Source: Owenia fusiformis (lineage: Eukaryota > Annelida > Polychaeta > Sabellida > Oweniidae). From it: DNA of 14,000 nt. A program made the position numbers and the translations under genes. Below, in pieces: positions 1-7,177 of this stretch. The DNA is taken from contig CAIIXF020000091.1 in the NCBI GenBank assembly GCA_903813345.2, forward strand, positions 126,001-140,000. Reading direction: 5' to 3'. Below the pieces are notes generated by a model. That model ran no database searches, had not been told where the DNA came from, and was given only the letters and a program-made list of their open reading frames with translations. Each line of letters begins with the position of its first letter. The first letter of the stretch is position 1.

Positions 1-49
1 AAATAGTTTACATTATTTTCTACTCCTTTTACTAATTATACATATTATA

Positions 50-659
50 CAGGGTGTCAAATAAGTCCCGTCCCCCCTCTACAGCCAAAACCAAGATATT
101 TGGTACCAAGTGTGATATATCATTGGAAAGGTCTTCCAAAGTTACGTTGATTAGCATATATCTGACACATGTCAATCAATCTCAGAAATTTTTGCATTGT
201 ATCAATTGAGGTGACCATATGCCTAGAAACATGGCAATTTGGCGTATTTTGCACGATTTTAAGAATCGTGTATAAGAAAGGTCACGGGACCAAAATATGA
301 CTTAATATGTTTATGGCGATGAATTTAACCTATTTCTGGACAGGGTTAGATGTGTAGAAAAACGAGGTGCAAGGAAAGTGGTGAAAACCTTTGTGTAACA
401 AGTGGAATGTGAAAAAGATTAACTTTTTGATGTATTTCTTAGGTCATATCCTTGTCATTTTGACGCAAAAAAGCTACTTAAAGGAGGGCACGTTAATTTT
501 AAAAGACATCATAAAAATATAGGTAAATTTCATCCAAAATACTTGAGAGTTGGTGAGTTAACATAACTTTGGATGATCTTTCCAATGGTATATCACACTA
601 GGTACCTTCTGTTATAGTTTTAGCTGTAGCAGGGGGGACGGGACTTATTTGACACCCTG
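50..659. mobile_element. 610-bp MITE with long terminal inverted repeats and TA target duplication
   Basis: The ends are inverted repeats beginning CAGGGTGTCAAATAAGTCCC and stay similar for about 110 bp inwards (about 50-160 against 549-659). The element is flanked by TA at 48-49 and 660-661. The homologous class A unit at about 3387-3400 reads straight through TATTATACAATAG with one TA, so it is the empty site and fixes both boundaries. TA duplication and CAGGGTG ends fit a non-autonomous Tc1/mariner-type element. No transposase reading frame is visible inside. It lies about 260 bp upstream of the A1 start codon. Confidence 0.93.
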
Positions 660-661
660 TA

Positions 662-918
662 CAATAGTACAGATGTAGCATATGAAAAAAGTAGGATATG
701 TTTATAAGACCAAATTGTAGGTTACGTTGCATTGTTGCTGAACGGTATCGTTCCGTAATGCGAACAGTTATTGAATCAATGAAATTTGCTATATGATCCA
801 ATGGACTAGTGTATTGAACAAAGGCAATTGTAATACTTAGGGAGTGGATATTCGACTTTGTGATCGTTACTTCTTCATAGTTTAATAAAGATAATAACCA
901 AAAGAGTGAATTGATATA
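662..918 (+). promoter_or_regulatory. Class A upstream region of unit A1
   Basis: This sequence is conserved with 3395-3658 and about 9928-10170, directly upstream of the same start codon. Shared landmarks are a TATA-like TTTATAAG at 701-708, the imperfect palindrome GAACGGTATCGTTC at 740-753, and an AATAAAG-containing run just before the ATG. The spacing from the TATA-like motif to the ATG is about 210 bp, so a transcript starting there would have a long leader containing upstream ATGs. An acceptor-like CTTCTTCATAG close to the ATG leaves open a non-coding 5' exon. Promoter function is inferred from position and conservation only. Confidence 0.45.
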
Positions 919-974
919 ATGGGATCAACAATTATTTGCCATTTACTACTTGTCTTACCTTGTGTGTTATGTGA

Positions 975-2021
975 GACTACGGTGACAGGTCATCTCAACC
1001 CAAAGTCATCTCAACCCAGTCCAACTCAACCCCAAGTCAACTCAACCCCAAGTCAAGTCAACCCCAGTAAAACTCAACCCCAAGTCAACTCAACCCCGTA
1101 AAACTCAACCCCAGTAAAACTCAACCCTATTCATTTGTGCAATGTCTAATTTAATTTTTTTATGATGAATAATTTAAGTCATTCATTTCTGAAAATCTAG
1201 CATTTTGCATAATACATAATAATAGAAAGTTGTAAAATTATTAAAAAAAAACGGTTAAGCTCAAGGATAATTCATCAAGTTGTCACTTTTATTTAATTTA
1301 AGACATCTTTTGAAATCAAATTTTAGATAATTTAGAAATAATTAACTATGTTACAATTTTTTGTTTATATGAACATGCATTAACAAAATCATTAACATTT
1401 ACTAATTAATAGACTGAAAGCATATAGGCGTAGCCAGTAGGGGTGCCCACACACCCTACCCTGATTTTGAAGGAATTTGCATCATTTTTTGTCAAAACAT
1501 ATCTTTTTTTGGCTTGCTTATGCCACGATCGGCACTCCCTGACTGAAAACCTGATTTTTTGGGCGATTGCATCCCTCCTGACTGAAAGCTGGCTATGCCC
1601 CTGGAAAGCAATGGTCATGTTCCAGTTTTCCAAATAATCACGAGTGTCAACTTCAGAGGGATTATAACAAATGAATGTATTAGCAAAGTTAATAAAATGA
1701 CCCATATTTTAATCCTATTAGTACCATGTTGAGATTTTGGAGATAAACTCATTATTAACTATAATCTAAATAGGCAGGGGTCTAAGAATGAAAATCACAA
1801 ACTGAATAATCAGAATTATTTTTATAAAATAAGCTTTTTTATAAGTTTATCAATATGTAGAAATATAGGGGTTGAGTTTTACTGGGGTTGAGTTTTACAG
1901 GGTTGAGTTGACTTGGGGTTGAGTTTTACTGGGGTCGACTTGACTTGGTGTTGAATTGACTTGGGGTTGAGTTGGACTGGGTTGAGATGACTTGGGGTTG
2001 AGATGACCTGTCACCGTAGTC
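975..2021. mobile_element. Foldback element with minisatellite-like inverted arms
   Basis: Two arms of about 155 bp (975-1130 and 1866-2021) are near-identical reverse complements. Each consists of tandem variants of a 15-16 bp motif such as AACTCAACCCCAGTA, and each starts outermost with GACTACGGTGACAGGTCATC. The interior of about 735 bp (1131-1865) is AT-rich, lacks a convincing reading frame and carries another dispersed repeat at 1427-1599. Long inverted arms built of tandem repeats are typical of FB/foldback transposons. No clean target duplication is visible because the insertion coincides with loss of the Ig exon body; CGTAGT occurs twice just outside the right arm (2015-2032). Confidence 0.85.
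1427..1599. repeat. Dispersed repeat nested in the foldback interior
   Basis: The segment is bounded by GGCGTAGCCAG (1427-1437) and its near reverse complement CTGGCTATGCC (1589-1599). Its middle (about 1470-1535, with GCTTATGCCACGATCG) resembles 13560-13652 near the end of the window, which reads AAGTTATGCCACGATCGCAC in the same orientation. Two copies in 14 kb show that this is a dispersed family. The reading frames across it (1406-1705 on -, 1443-1637 on +) show no recognisable protein. Confidence 0.6.
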
Positions 2022-2040
2022 GTAACCGTAGTAAAAGTTG

Positions 2041-2395
2041 GTAAGTTGTATAATTACAAATTGTTATGTAAATTACAATACGATTTGAATTTTTGATAGA
2101 AGTATGAAATGATGGTAACGTTTTCTATGCACTGTTATTCAAGATGAATTAGATAGAAGGATATTTGATGAATTAACTCTAAGATCATAAATATCTGTGT
2201 TGTGTAATAAAGTGCAATCCAAAGCAATACCAATATGTCCAGAAACCAAATTCGTTTTAACTTTCGGTTTCGAACCTGTTTCGGACACAAAAACATTAAA
2301 GGTTTTTATTTTTTGTATCAGGTAATGGACACCTGAATTGGGTTTTGTTATTGGTTGGATATACACATTCATATAAACTTACTTATCTCATTCAG
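2041..2395 (+). other. Intron-like 3' part of unit A1
   Basis: This is class A sequence running from the GTAAGT donor at 2041 to the acceptor-like TCATTCAG ending at 2395. It is very close to 10616-10949 in A5 and more diverged from 4035-4372 in A3. It holds AATAAA at 2206-2211, also present at 10782-10787 but changed in A3, which could serve as a poly(A) signal for unspliced transcripts. No other gene is seen here. Confidence 0.6.
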
Positions 2396-2421
2396 TTAAA
2401 ACATGCACTAAACACACATAG
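2372..2421 (+). other. Conserved unit-end block of A1: candidate 3' splice site and short terminal exon
   Basis: ACTTACTTATCTCATTCAG ends in AG at 2394-2395. Joined in phase 1 to a G-ending donor, the following bases read V-K-T-C-T-K-H-T then TAG at 2419-2421. The same block closes the four other units at 3317, 4372, 9854 and 10949. Use as a splice acceptor is inferred from its shape and conservation. Confidence 0.4.
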
Positions 2422-2550
2422 TTTAAAGCCCATAGTTTAAAGCGTGTGAACATGATCGTATTAAGAATACTGGAGAGGGAGTTCAACATCCTGAACGTCA
2501 TTTTTGATAATTTTATGCCGCGGAGATTATTACATACAGAGAGAACTGAC
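2400..2550 (+). promoter_or_regulatory. Class B upstream region of unit B2
   Basis: This region differs from the class A upstream region and matches about 9245-9308 upstream of B4; the shared part includes TTTTGATA.TTTTATG and GAGA.AACTGACATG. It must contain the promoter or leader of B2 if the unit is transcribed by itself. A repeated TAGTTTAAAGC occurs at 2419-2442. No strong TATA box is seen. Confidence 0.35.
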
Positions 2551-2926
2551 ATGATAAGATCAACAATTCTTTGTTATTTACTTCTTATCTTACCATGTGT
2601 ATCGTGTGAGACTACTAAACCACCAGCAGCTTGGAAACGAAAACCAGAGGACACTGTGGCAAATGTAGGGGATCAGATTACACTACATTGTGAGATAGAT
2701 AACTTGCCTGAAGGACACAGTGTGAGATGGTATCGTGGAGAGGGTATAGATGAAGTGCTACTCAGCAACAATAATGCAACACACCCAGTATTTGCCAGTA
2801 TCTATGAAATCACTGGGAAATATAACCTCCTCATTAAAAGAGTCCAGGATAACAGGGACTTTACATATTTCACCTGTAGGGAAAGGCTGGCTGCACTCGT
2901 TGGCAAAGCATCTGTCATCAAGGCTG
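2551..2926 (+). CDS. Unit B2: secreted V/I-type Ig domain exon (Kirrel/nephrin Ig1-like)
   Basis: This intact exon encodes 125 residues plus the first base of a glycine codon, ending at G2926|GTAAGT in phase 1. Residues 1-19 (MIRSTILCYLLLILPCVSC) form a signal peptide with likely cleavage before Glu20. The Ig domain spans about residues 26-126: strand-B Cys47, strand-C Trp60, the conserved YNLLIKRVQDNRDFTYFTC run (91-109) with Asp103, Phe107 and strand-F Cys109, then strand G (ASVIKA). N75-A-T is a potential N-glycosylation site absent from the sister copies. The start at 2551 was chosen because it aligns with the starts of B4, A3 and A5; an in-frame ATG at 2446 would bury the signal peptide behind 35 residues. 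If unspliced, the frame stops at 2943 after KLYN. The layout resembles the first Ig domain of Kirrel/nephrin proteins. Its ligand and membrane attachment cannot be told from this exon. Confidence 0.85.
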
Positions 2927-3317
2927 GTAAGTTATATAATTAATATAACTTTTTATAATGCAAGTACAGGATGGTCAAAAACGGGAACCTGCATTTTCTC
3001 ATATCTTTGTCATTTTACAAAATTACTCCCTAATATTTTACACATTTGTACCATGCATGTGGATTGAATTTCGAGCATTTGTCATGATATTGATCAATAT
3101 AAAAAGTGCAGTTTAGAACAAACATCAATTGGTCCAGCAACACAAGTAGATGTTTGTAGAGTTCTGGCACATTCGCAATTACAGTTGTACATGTCTTAAT
3201 AATATACAGATGACAAAACGAGGCATAATGAAATGTAAAAGACAATTGAACATTCTGTGTAATGAAACATTATTTTTATGATATGCAAGTACACATGAAC
3301 TTACTTATCTTATTCAG
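2927..3317 (+). other. Intron-like sequence of unit B2
   Basis: These 391 bp lie between the GTAAGT donor and the acceptor-like TTATTCAG. The sequence from about 3060 onward matches about 9630-9854 downstream of B4. A short stretch (AACAAACA.CAA…GTCCAG, about 3117-3137) also aligns with the class A introns, showing common ancestry of A and B. No additional exon is recognised; the overlapping frames 2750-3067 (+) and 3030-3245 (-) are not protein-like. Confidence 0.55.
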
Positions 3318-3337
3318 TAAAAATCGACATGCACTAA
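3299..3337 (+). other. Conserved unit-end block of B2: candidate 3' splice site and short terminal exon
   Basis: ACTTACTTATCTTATTCAG ends at 3317. In phase 1 the continuation is V-K-I-D-M-H then TAA (3335-3337). The bases ACATGCACTAAACAC that follow are shared with the class A blocks, but in another reading frame, so the conservation is of nucleotides and not of a common peptide. Confidence 0.4.
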
Positions 3338-3394
3338 ACACGGAAGTAAAATAATTTAAATTATTTTCTACTCCTTTTACTGATTATACATATT

Positions 3395-3658
3395 ATACAA
3401 TAGTACAGATGTAGCATATGAAAAAAGTAGGATATGTTTATAAGACCAAATTGTAGGTTACGTTGCATTGTTGCTGAACGGTATCGTTCTGTAGGGCGTA
3501 CAGTTATTGAATCAATGAAATCTGCTATATGATCCAGTGGACTAGTATATTGAACAAAGACACTTGTAATACTTAGGGAGTGGATGTTCGACGTTGTGCT
3601 CGTCGATCACTTCTTCATAGTTTCAAAAAGATAATAACCAACAGAGTGAATTGATATA
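3395..3658 (+). promoter_or_regulatory. Class A upstream region of unit A3
   Basis: This is near-identical to the A1 upstream region and lacks the MITE insertion. The TATA-like TTTATAAG lies at 3437-3444, the palindrome GAACGGTATCGTTC at 3476-3489, and an acceptor-like CTTCTTCATAG at about 3610-3620. Upstream ATGs such as the one in GAATCAATGAAATC would precede the main start codon in a long leader. The role is inferred. Confidence 0.45.
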
Positions 3659-4034
3659 ATGGGATCAACAATTATTTGCCATTTACTACTTGTCTTTCCT
3701 TGTGTGTTATGTGAGACTACTAAACCACCACCAGCTTGGAAACGTAAACCAGAGGACACTGTGGCAAATGTAGGAGATGCAATAACATTATACTGTGAGA
3801 TAGATAACTTGGCTGAAGGACACAGAGTGAGATGGAGCCGAGGAAGAGCGGGTGTAGATGATGTAGTACTGAGCAACAATAATGCAATTCAACCAGTATT
3901 AGCCAGTATCTATGAAATCACTGGGAAATATAACCTCCTCATTAAGAGAGTACAGGATAACAGGGACTTTACATATTTCACTTGTGTGGGAGTTGTGTCT
4001 GCACTCAGAAGCAACATCTCTGTCATAAAAGCTG
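3659..4034 (+). CDS. Unit A3: secreted V/I-type Ig domain exon (Kirrel/nephrin Ig1-like)
   Basis: This intact exon is the same length as B2 (376 bases to the phase 1 donor G4034|GTAAGT). Residues 1-18 (MGSTIICHLLLVFPCVLC) are a signal peptide. The Ig domain has Cys46, Trp59, Asp103, Phe107 and Cys109. A proline-rich stub (KPPPAW) precedes strand A', and the strand G end is NISVIKAG, where N119-I-S is a potential glycosylation site. Compared with B2 the leader is one residue shorter and the C-C' loop (RGRAGVDD) one residue longer, so totals match. The F-G loop VGVVSALRSN differs strongly from B2 and A5. Reading through the donor gives a stop at 4063. Its intron (338 bp to AG at 4372) matches the class A length. 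Confidence 0.87.
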
Positions 4035-4372
4035 GTAAGTTGTATAATTATTACAAATTGTAATGTAATTTACAAACTGTTTGTATTTTTAATAGAAGTA
4101 TCGTGCTTTTATATACTTTCATTCAAGATGAATAAGATAATATGATTCTTGTTGAATTCACCCTAAGATCAGAAATGTCTGTGGTATACAATGAAGTGCA
4201 ATCCAAAACAAACACCAACCTGTCCAGTAGCCAAAATCGTCTTAACTTGCAAACCTGTTTCACACACAAAACATTTGCGGTTTTCATTATCTGTATAAGA
4301 ATGGAAATCTTAGTTTGGGTTTTGCCATCTGTTTGATATACACATTCGTATAAAATTACTTATCTTATTCAG
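4035..4372 (+). other. Intron-like sequence of unit A3
   Basis: This is homologous along its length to 2041-2395 and 10616-10949 but clearly more diverged than those two are from each other. The AATAAA present in A1 and A5 is changed here (CAATGAAG at about 4189-4196). The reading frame 4142-4336 has no recognisable protein. Confidence 0.55.
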
Positions 4373-4398
4373 TTAGGACTTGCCAACACGGAAGTTAA
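4354..4398 (+). other. Conserved unit-end block of A3: candidate 3' splice site and short terminal exon
   Basis: TTACTTATCTTATTCAG ends at 4372. In phase 1 the continuation is V-R-T-C-Q-H-G-S then TAA at 4396-4398. Unit homology ends shortly afterwards (ATCATTTAAA, about 4400-4408). Confidence 0.4.
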
Positions 4399-4409
4399 AT
4401 CATTTAAAT

Positions 4410-4770
4410 GAACTACTACTTGTACGTATATGTTTATTAATTATCATACAGTATGAGAGTAGTACGATAGTATTAAAATTAAAACGAATTCTAAGCATTG
4501 ATAAATATAACCATAGTGCATCGTTACAAATGTATTTGTATCATATGATAAAATAATATTGCAATTCAATATCAAACATACTGCTATCGAATCATCTACA
4601 TTTGCAATAAAAGTGTTTAAATGGTTGCATTAATAATGCTGAAGAGCATAATAAAAAAGAAGTTATTCCATAGTTAGCATGATATTCATAGGATAACATA
4701 TCAAAATAAAAATGGTATTTTTGTAATCAGTGGTAAAATATGATATTTTTGACAAATTTTCACATAATCA
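4410..4770. other. AT-rich spacer without a gene
   Basis: This follows the end of unit A3. I see no reading frame, splice pattern or RNA gene. Short complementary runs occur (for example TACTACT near 4412 and AGTAGTA near 4457), but nothing above what AT-rich DNA would give. Confidence 0.4.
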
Positions 4771-4772
4771 TC

Positions 4773-5056
4773 GCATACGGTGTTTAAGCCATGACATACA
4801 GCGCCGTATGCTATGAATTATGGATTTTTGCTACTCCAGACTCAAGTGTCAATATCGCCGGATTGCTGCGCTCGCTCGTGCAGATATCATATCCATTCGT
4901 GGACAAAAATCATATCACTCATGAATCATAGGATATCCTCTATTTATTCACTAGGAGGGATTTGATATTGGGTATATCACATTATCCTACACTTAGTGTA
5001 CTTAATGTATAATAACATTAACAAATAAATTTGATATTTATTGGCAAAATGAATAT
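4773..5056. repeat. Left part of a foldback/MITE complex
   Basis: CATACGG at 4773-4779 and CCGTATG at 4804-4810 form a short inverted pair. The stretch 4879-4936 (GTGCAGATATCA…CATAGGATATCC) is a direct repeat of 5336-5394. The segment about 4975-5056 (TTATCCTACACTTAGTGTAC…GCAAAATGAAT) is the reverse complement of about 5193-5245 (imperfect), enclosing the triple palindrome. Together with 5057-5394 this is a nested foldback element of a repeat family I cannot name. Confidence 0.6.
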
Positions 5057-5057
5057 C

Positions 5058-5154
5058 CGGAGGATATCGTAACGATATACTCCGGGCGGAGGATATCGTG
5101 ACGATATACTCCGGAAAACCCAATATGCGGAGGATATTGTGACGATATACTCCG
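5058..5154. repeat. Three tandem 27-bp near-perfect palindromes
   Basis: The units at 5058-5084, 5087-5113 and 5128-5154 have the form CGGAGG-ATATCGT-R-ACGATAT-ACTCCG. Each is self-complementary except for the central base and the same G/A mismatch at positions 6 and 22; the third also has T for C in ATATTGT. They sit at the centre of larger inverted arms. A reading frame on the minus strand (5018-5200) crosses them but is a by-product of the repeat. Confidence 0.85.
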
Positions 5155-5257
5155 CTTGTTGATTTCCCGCCAAATTGAATCTATTTGGCATGGAATTCAT
5201 TTTGCAATGATATTATACATTTAGTACACTCCTTGTAACTGTAGGATAATAAGAACA

Positions 5258-5390
5258 TCCTATGATTTTTTTCAGAATATCATTTTAATCTACTCGGTGA
5301 TATTGATATATGCACTCGTTCGCTTCGCTCTCTCGTGCAGATATCAATATCACCTCGTAGATAAAAATGATATTCCTCAAAATCATAGGA
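5258..5390. repeat. Long hairpin with about 60-bp arms
   Basis: The arms 5258-5318 and 5332-5390 are reverse complements with few mismatches (TCCTATGATTTT…GATATTGATAT.TGCAC) around a short loop TTCGCTTCGCT. The right arm recurs as a direct copy at 4879-4936. This is typical of a foldback MITE or of an end-to-end inverted duplication. Confidence 0.85.
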
Positions 5391-5488
5391 TATCCTATAA
5401 ATATCTCGGGAAATATTGATATCATTCAAGGGATAAGGAACGACCTTATACCATGGTTAAGAGTAATGTCTACCTAGAATCCCCTGTT

Positions 5489-5775
5489 GGATAAGAGACA
5501 AAATTAGTAATTTTGAAAAAGTGAAAAGAACCAGTACCATGATGGCAAAGAGGTTTTGGACAGCTGTATTTTTGGTCACGGGTATTTCCCGACCATACAA
5601 TGAACATTTTATATTAAAACAATATTTTGACTTCAACAAAAGTGCATGGAAAAAAAAAATCTCATTTTAATAATGAGATTAGCCATGGATTAGTAGCCCA
5701 CCTTCAATAATATTGACCTTATTACTGAAAAAGATGACCATGATTTTTCATATCTTTTTGCAATATAAGATTACA
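5489..5775 (+). repeat. Left arm of a widely spaced inverted repeat
   Basis: About 290 bp match the reverse complement of about 8868-9145. The best-conserved core is ACAGCTGTATTTTTGGTCAC to TCTCATT…AATGAGATTAGCC (about 5559-5700). The two arms bracket 3.1 kb between units A3 and B4. They may be two opposite copies of one dispersed repeat or the sub-terminal parts of one large element; no target duplication was identified. Confidence 0.8.
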
Positions 5776-6225
5776 CTGTAAGGTAGCATTCACTTCATAT
5801 AAGGGCATATGGATTGAAAAGTTAATATGAAAGTTACAAGGGAATTGGATTATCCAATGGGAAATCCCATGTTATTGAGTTCGCCCTGTCCATCTTTGAA
5901 ATTCCTGTTTACCCGTCTGCAATCTTGGAGAAAATCGATGCGTTAATGAAGGAACATTTGTAAATGTATGTATGTGTTGACACCTAATGAATGCATGACA
6001 GTTTGCTAGGTCATGGGAAACCAATGTAATCCATTATTTATGTGAGGGGATTTAATTCAATACCAGAGTATCCAATGAGGCATGAATATAATAACATTGA
6101 CCGACTAATACTGGACCTATGAAAAACTGATGTACAGTTAAGCTATGTATGAATGTGAAAATGTATGAAAAGGGGATGGATTGTGAAACTGATTTTGGTA
6201 ACAGTTCCACAATTTGTCATCCATT
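5776..6225. other. Spacer without a recognised gene
   Basis: This is AT-rich DNA inside the inverted-repeat bracket. I see no coding pattern or RNA gene. The reading frame 6149-6349 (+) runs mostly into the minisatellite and is not protein-like. Confidence 0.4.
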
Positions 6226-6229
6226 TTTC

Positions 6230-6403
6230 AATCTCTGGCAATACCGCGTGTGCTATTCTGACATTACAATACCACATTTGATTTGTAACTCTGACATTGC
6301 AATACCACATGAATTTCTCTACATTGTAATATCACAAGAGCTACTCTGACATTGCAATACCACATGAGTTACTCTCACATTGTAATACCACAAGAGCTTC
6401 TCT
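6230..6403 (+). repeat. Minisatellite with 28-bp period
   Basis: There are about five imperfect units of the form ACATTGCAATACCACATGAG followed by TTACTCTG, with lengths 33, 28, 27, 28 and 28. Units alternate between GACATTGCAATACCACATG and ACATTGTAATACCACAAGAG, hinting that the array may have grown by doubling a two-unit block. A more degenerate unit may start at about 6235. Confidence 0.85.
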
Positions 6404-6550
6404 GGGAAAAGTTTAATTGAGTCTCATTAGGTACCAATGAAAAATAAAATGACCCATTGAAATTTACTAGTTTGTGATTCTGTTGTCCTATTGAAGTTTT
6501 CAAGACTCGGTCAAATTTTGTAGTACTGAGAATCCACTGGCAAATATTAT
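6404..6550. other. Short spacer
   Basis: This is non-coding DNA between the minisatellite and the hairpin. The minus-strand frame 6375-6644 spans both and looks accidental. Confidence 0.35.
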
Positions 6551-6552
6551 CA

Positions 6553-6698
6553 GTTATCACACGTTTCAGCATGTGATACAGGAAATATTCCATGAAAGGT
6601 AACACTGTATCACCCACGAAAGCGAAGCTTGAGTGGTGATACACTGTTATCTGAGTGGAATATTTCCTGTATCACATAATAAGCTGAAACGTGTGATG
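6553..6698. repeat. Long imperfect palindrome (hairpin MITE)
   Basis: The arms 6553-6614 and 6633-6698 pair through ATCACACGTTTCAGC, ATGTGATACAGGAAATATTC and a less perfect stretch with CACTGTATCACC. A small loop rich in CGAAAGCGAAGC lies at the apex. The outer motif TTATCACATGCT recurs inverted at about 7003-7020 (AGTATGTGATAAAT), so the element may extend to about 7020. Confidence 0.85.
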
Positions 6699-6810
6699 AC
6701 GATTTTATCACATGCTTAGGAATCTTGAAGCATTTTCCTTTGGTCAATAATGATTGTGTTCAGTACTGTTACTCCCGGTAACTATTAAAATTTTTGTGTG
6801 TTTTGAAATT

Positions 6811-6909
6811 TCGCTTTGAAATAATATGACGTCATACCGTTGAATCCTTACTTTTTCGTGAAATAATATGACGTCAAATAAAAGAGTGGAATGTAGTTGT
6901 ATGACGCCA
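6811..6909. repeat. Direct repeats carrying TGACGTCA
   Basis: The phrase TGAAATAATATGACGTCA occurs at 6817-6834 and 6859-6876 (42-bp spacing). A weaker TGACGCCA occurs at 6902-6909. TGACGTCA is the canonical CREB/ATF (CRE) palindrome, but the surrounding bases are duplicated too, so a repeat origin explains the doubling without any selection for binding. Confidence 0.55.
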
Positions 6910-7177
6910 TTTCGTTACCATAGACAACGTGTGTTCGTATCATATGAAAAGTATGTTATACGGGAAATACGTCATAGAAAGCAACTAATCAAATCACTAT
7001 GCTACATAGTATGTGATAAATACACTTACTAAAGTCCCACAGAAATAAGGAGCATATTCCTTATTTCCATGGTTTTACTTTTCAATATACTTCACAAAAG
7101 TATTTTACATGTATGGTATGGTACATTGACATAATCATTGACCTTGTTATGTTGCTGATAATTGTAAATTGTATGTA

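Larger units (their letters stand above)
919..2421 (+). pseudogene. Unit A1: leader exon whose Ig domain is replaced by a foldback element
   Basis: The ATG at 919 opens the class A leader MGSTIICHLLLVLPCVLCETT, identical to A3 except for one residue. At about 976 homology to the other units stops and a foldback element runs to about 2021. Unit homology resumes around 2028 (GTAAAAGTTG|GTAAGTTG, compare ATAAAAGCTG|GTAAGTTG in A3), so the splice donor at 2041 survives but the whole roughly 105-residue Ig domain is gone. The frame runs on for about 40 codons into the element's Pro/Ser/Asn-rich repeat and stops at 1101. The downstream intron-like sequence (2041-2395) is intact and very close to A5, including an AATAAA at 2206-2211. 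A short secreted peptide cannot be excluded, but as an Ig unit this copy is dead. Confidence 0.85.

Noticed and set aside
598-801. 67-residue minus-strand frame
   Set aside because: It spans the MITE terminal repeat and the class A upstream region. Its start lies in conserved non-coding DNA and the frame is not kept in A3 or A5.
2139-2372. 77-residue minus-strand frame in the A1 intron-like region
   Set aside because: It is not maintained in the homologous A3 and A5 sequences, which carry indels there.
2446-2550. An upstream in-frame ATG extending B2 by 35 residues
   Set aside because: It would place the hydrophobic signal peptide internally. The sister units all start at the position equivalent to 2551, and the extra stretch has no counterpart in them.
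2716-2722. CACAGTG, identical to a V(D)J recombination signal heptamer
   Set aside because: It lies inside the Ig coding sequence, no nonamer follows at 12 or 23 bp, and sister units have CACAGAG. Chance match.
3607-3879. 90-residue minus-strand frame
   Set aside because: It is the antisense shadow of the A3 Ig exon.
5058-5154. Regular palindromic repeats as a CRISPR array
   Set aside because: Only three units with unequal short gaps (2 and 14 bp), no spacers, and a eukaryotic context with exons and MITEs.
6149-6349. 66-residue frame with repeated C-x-S-D-I-x-I-P-H
   Set aside because: The repeat is the translated minisatellite; there is no signal peptide or splice context.
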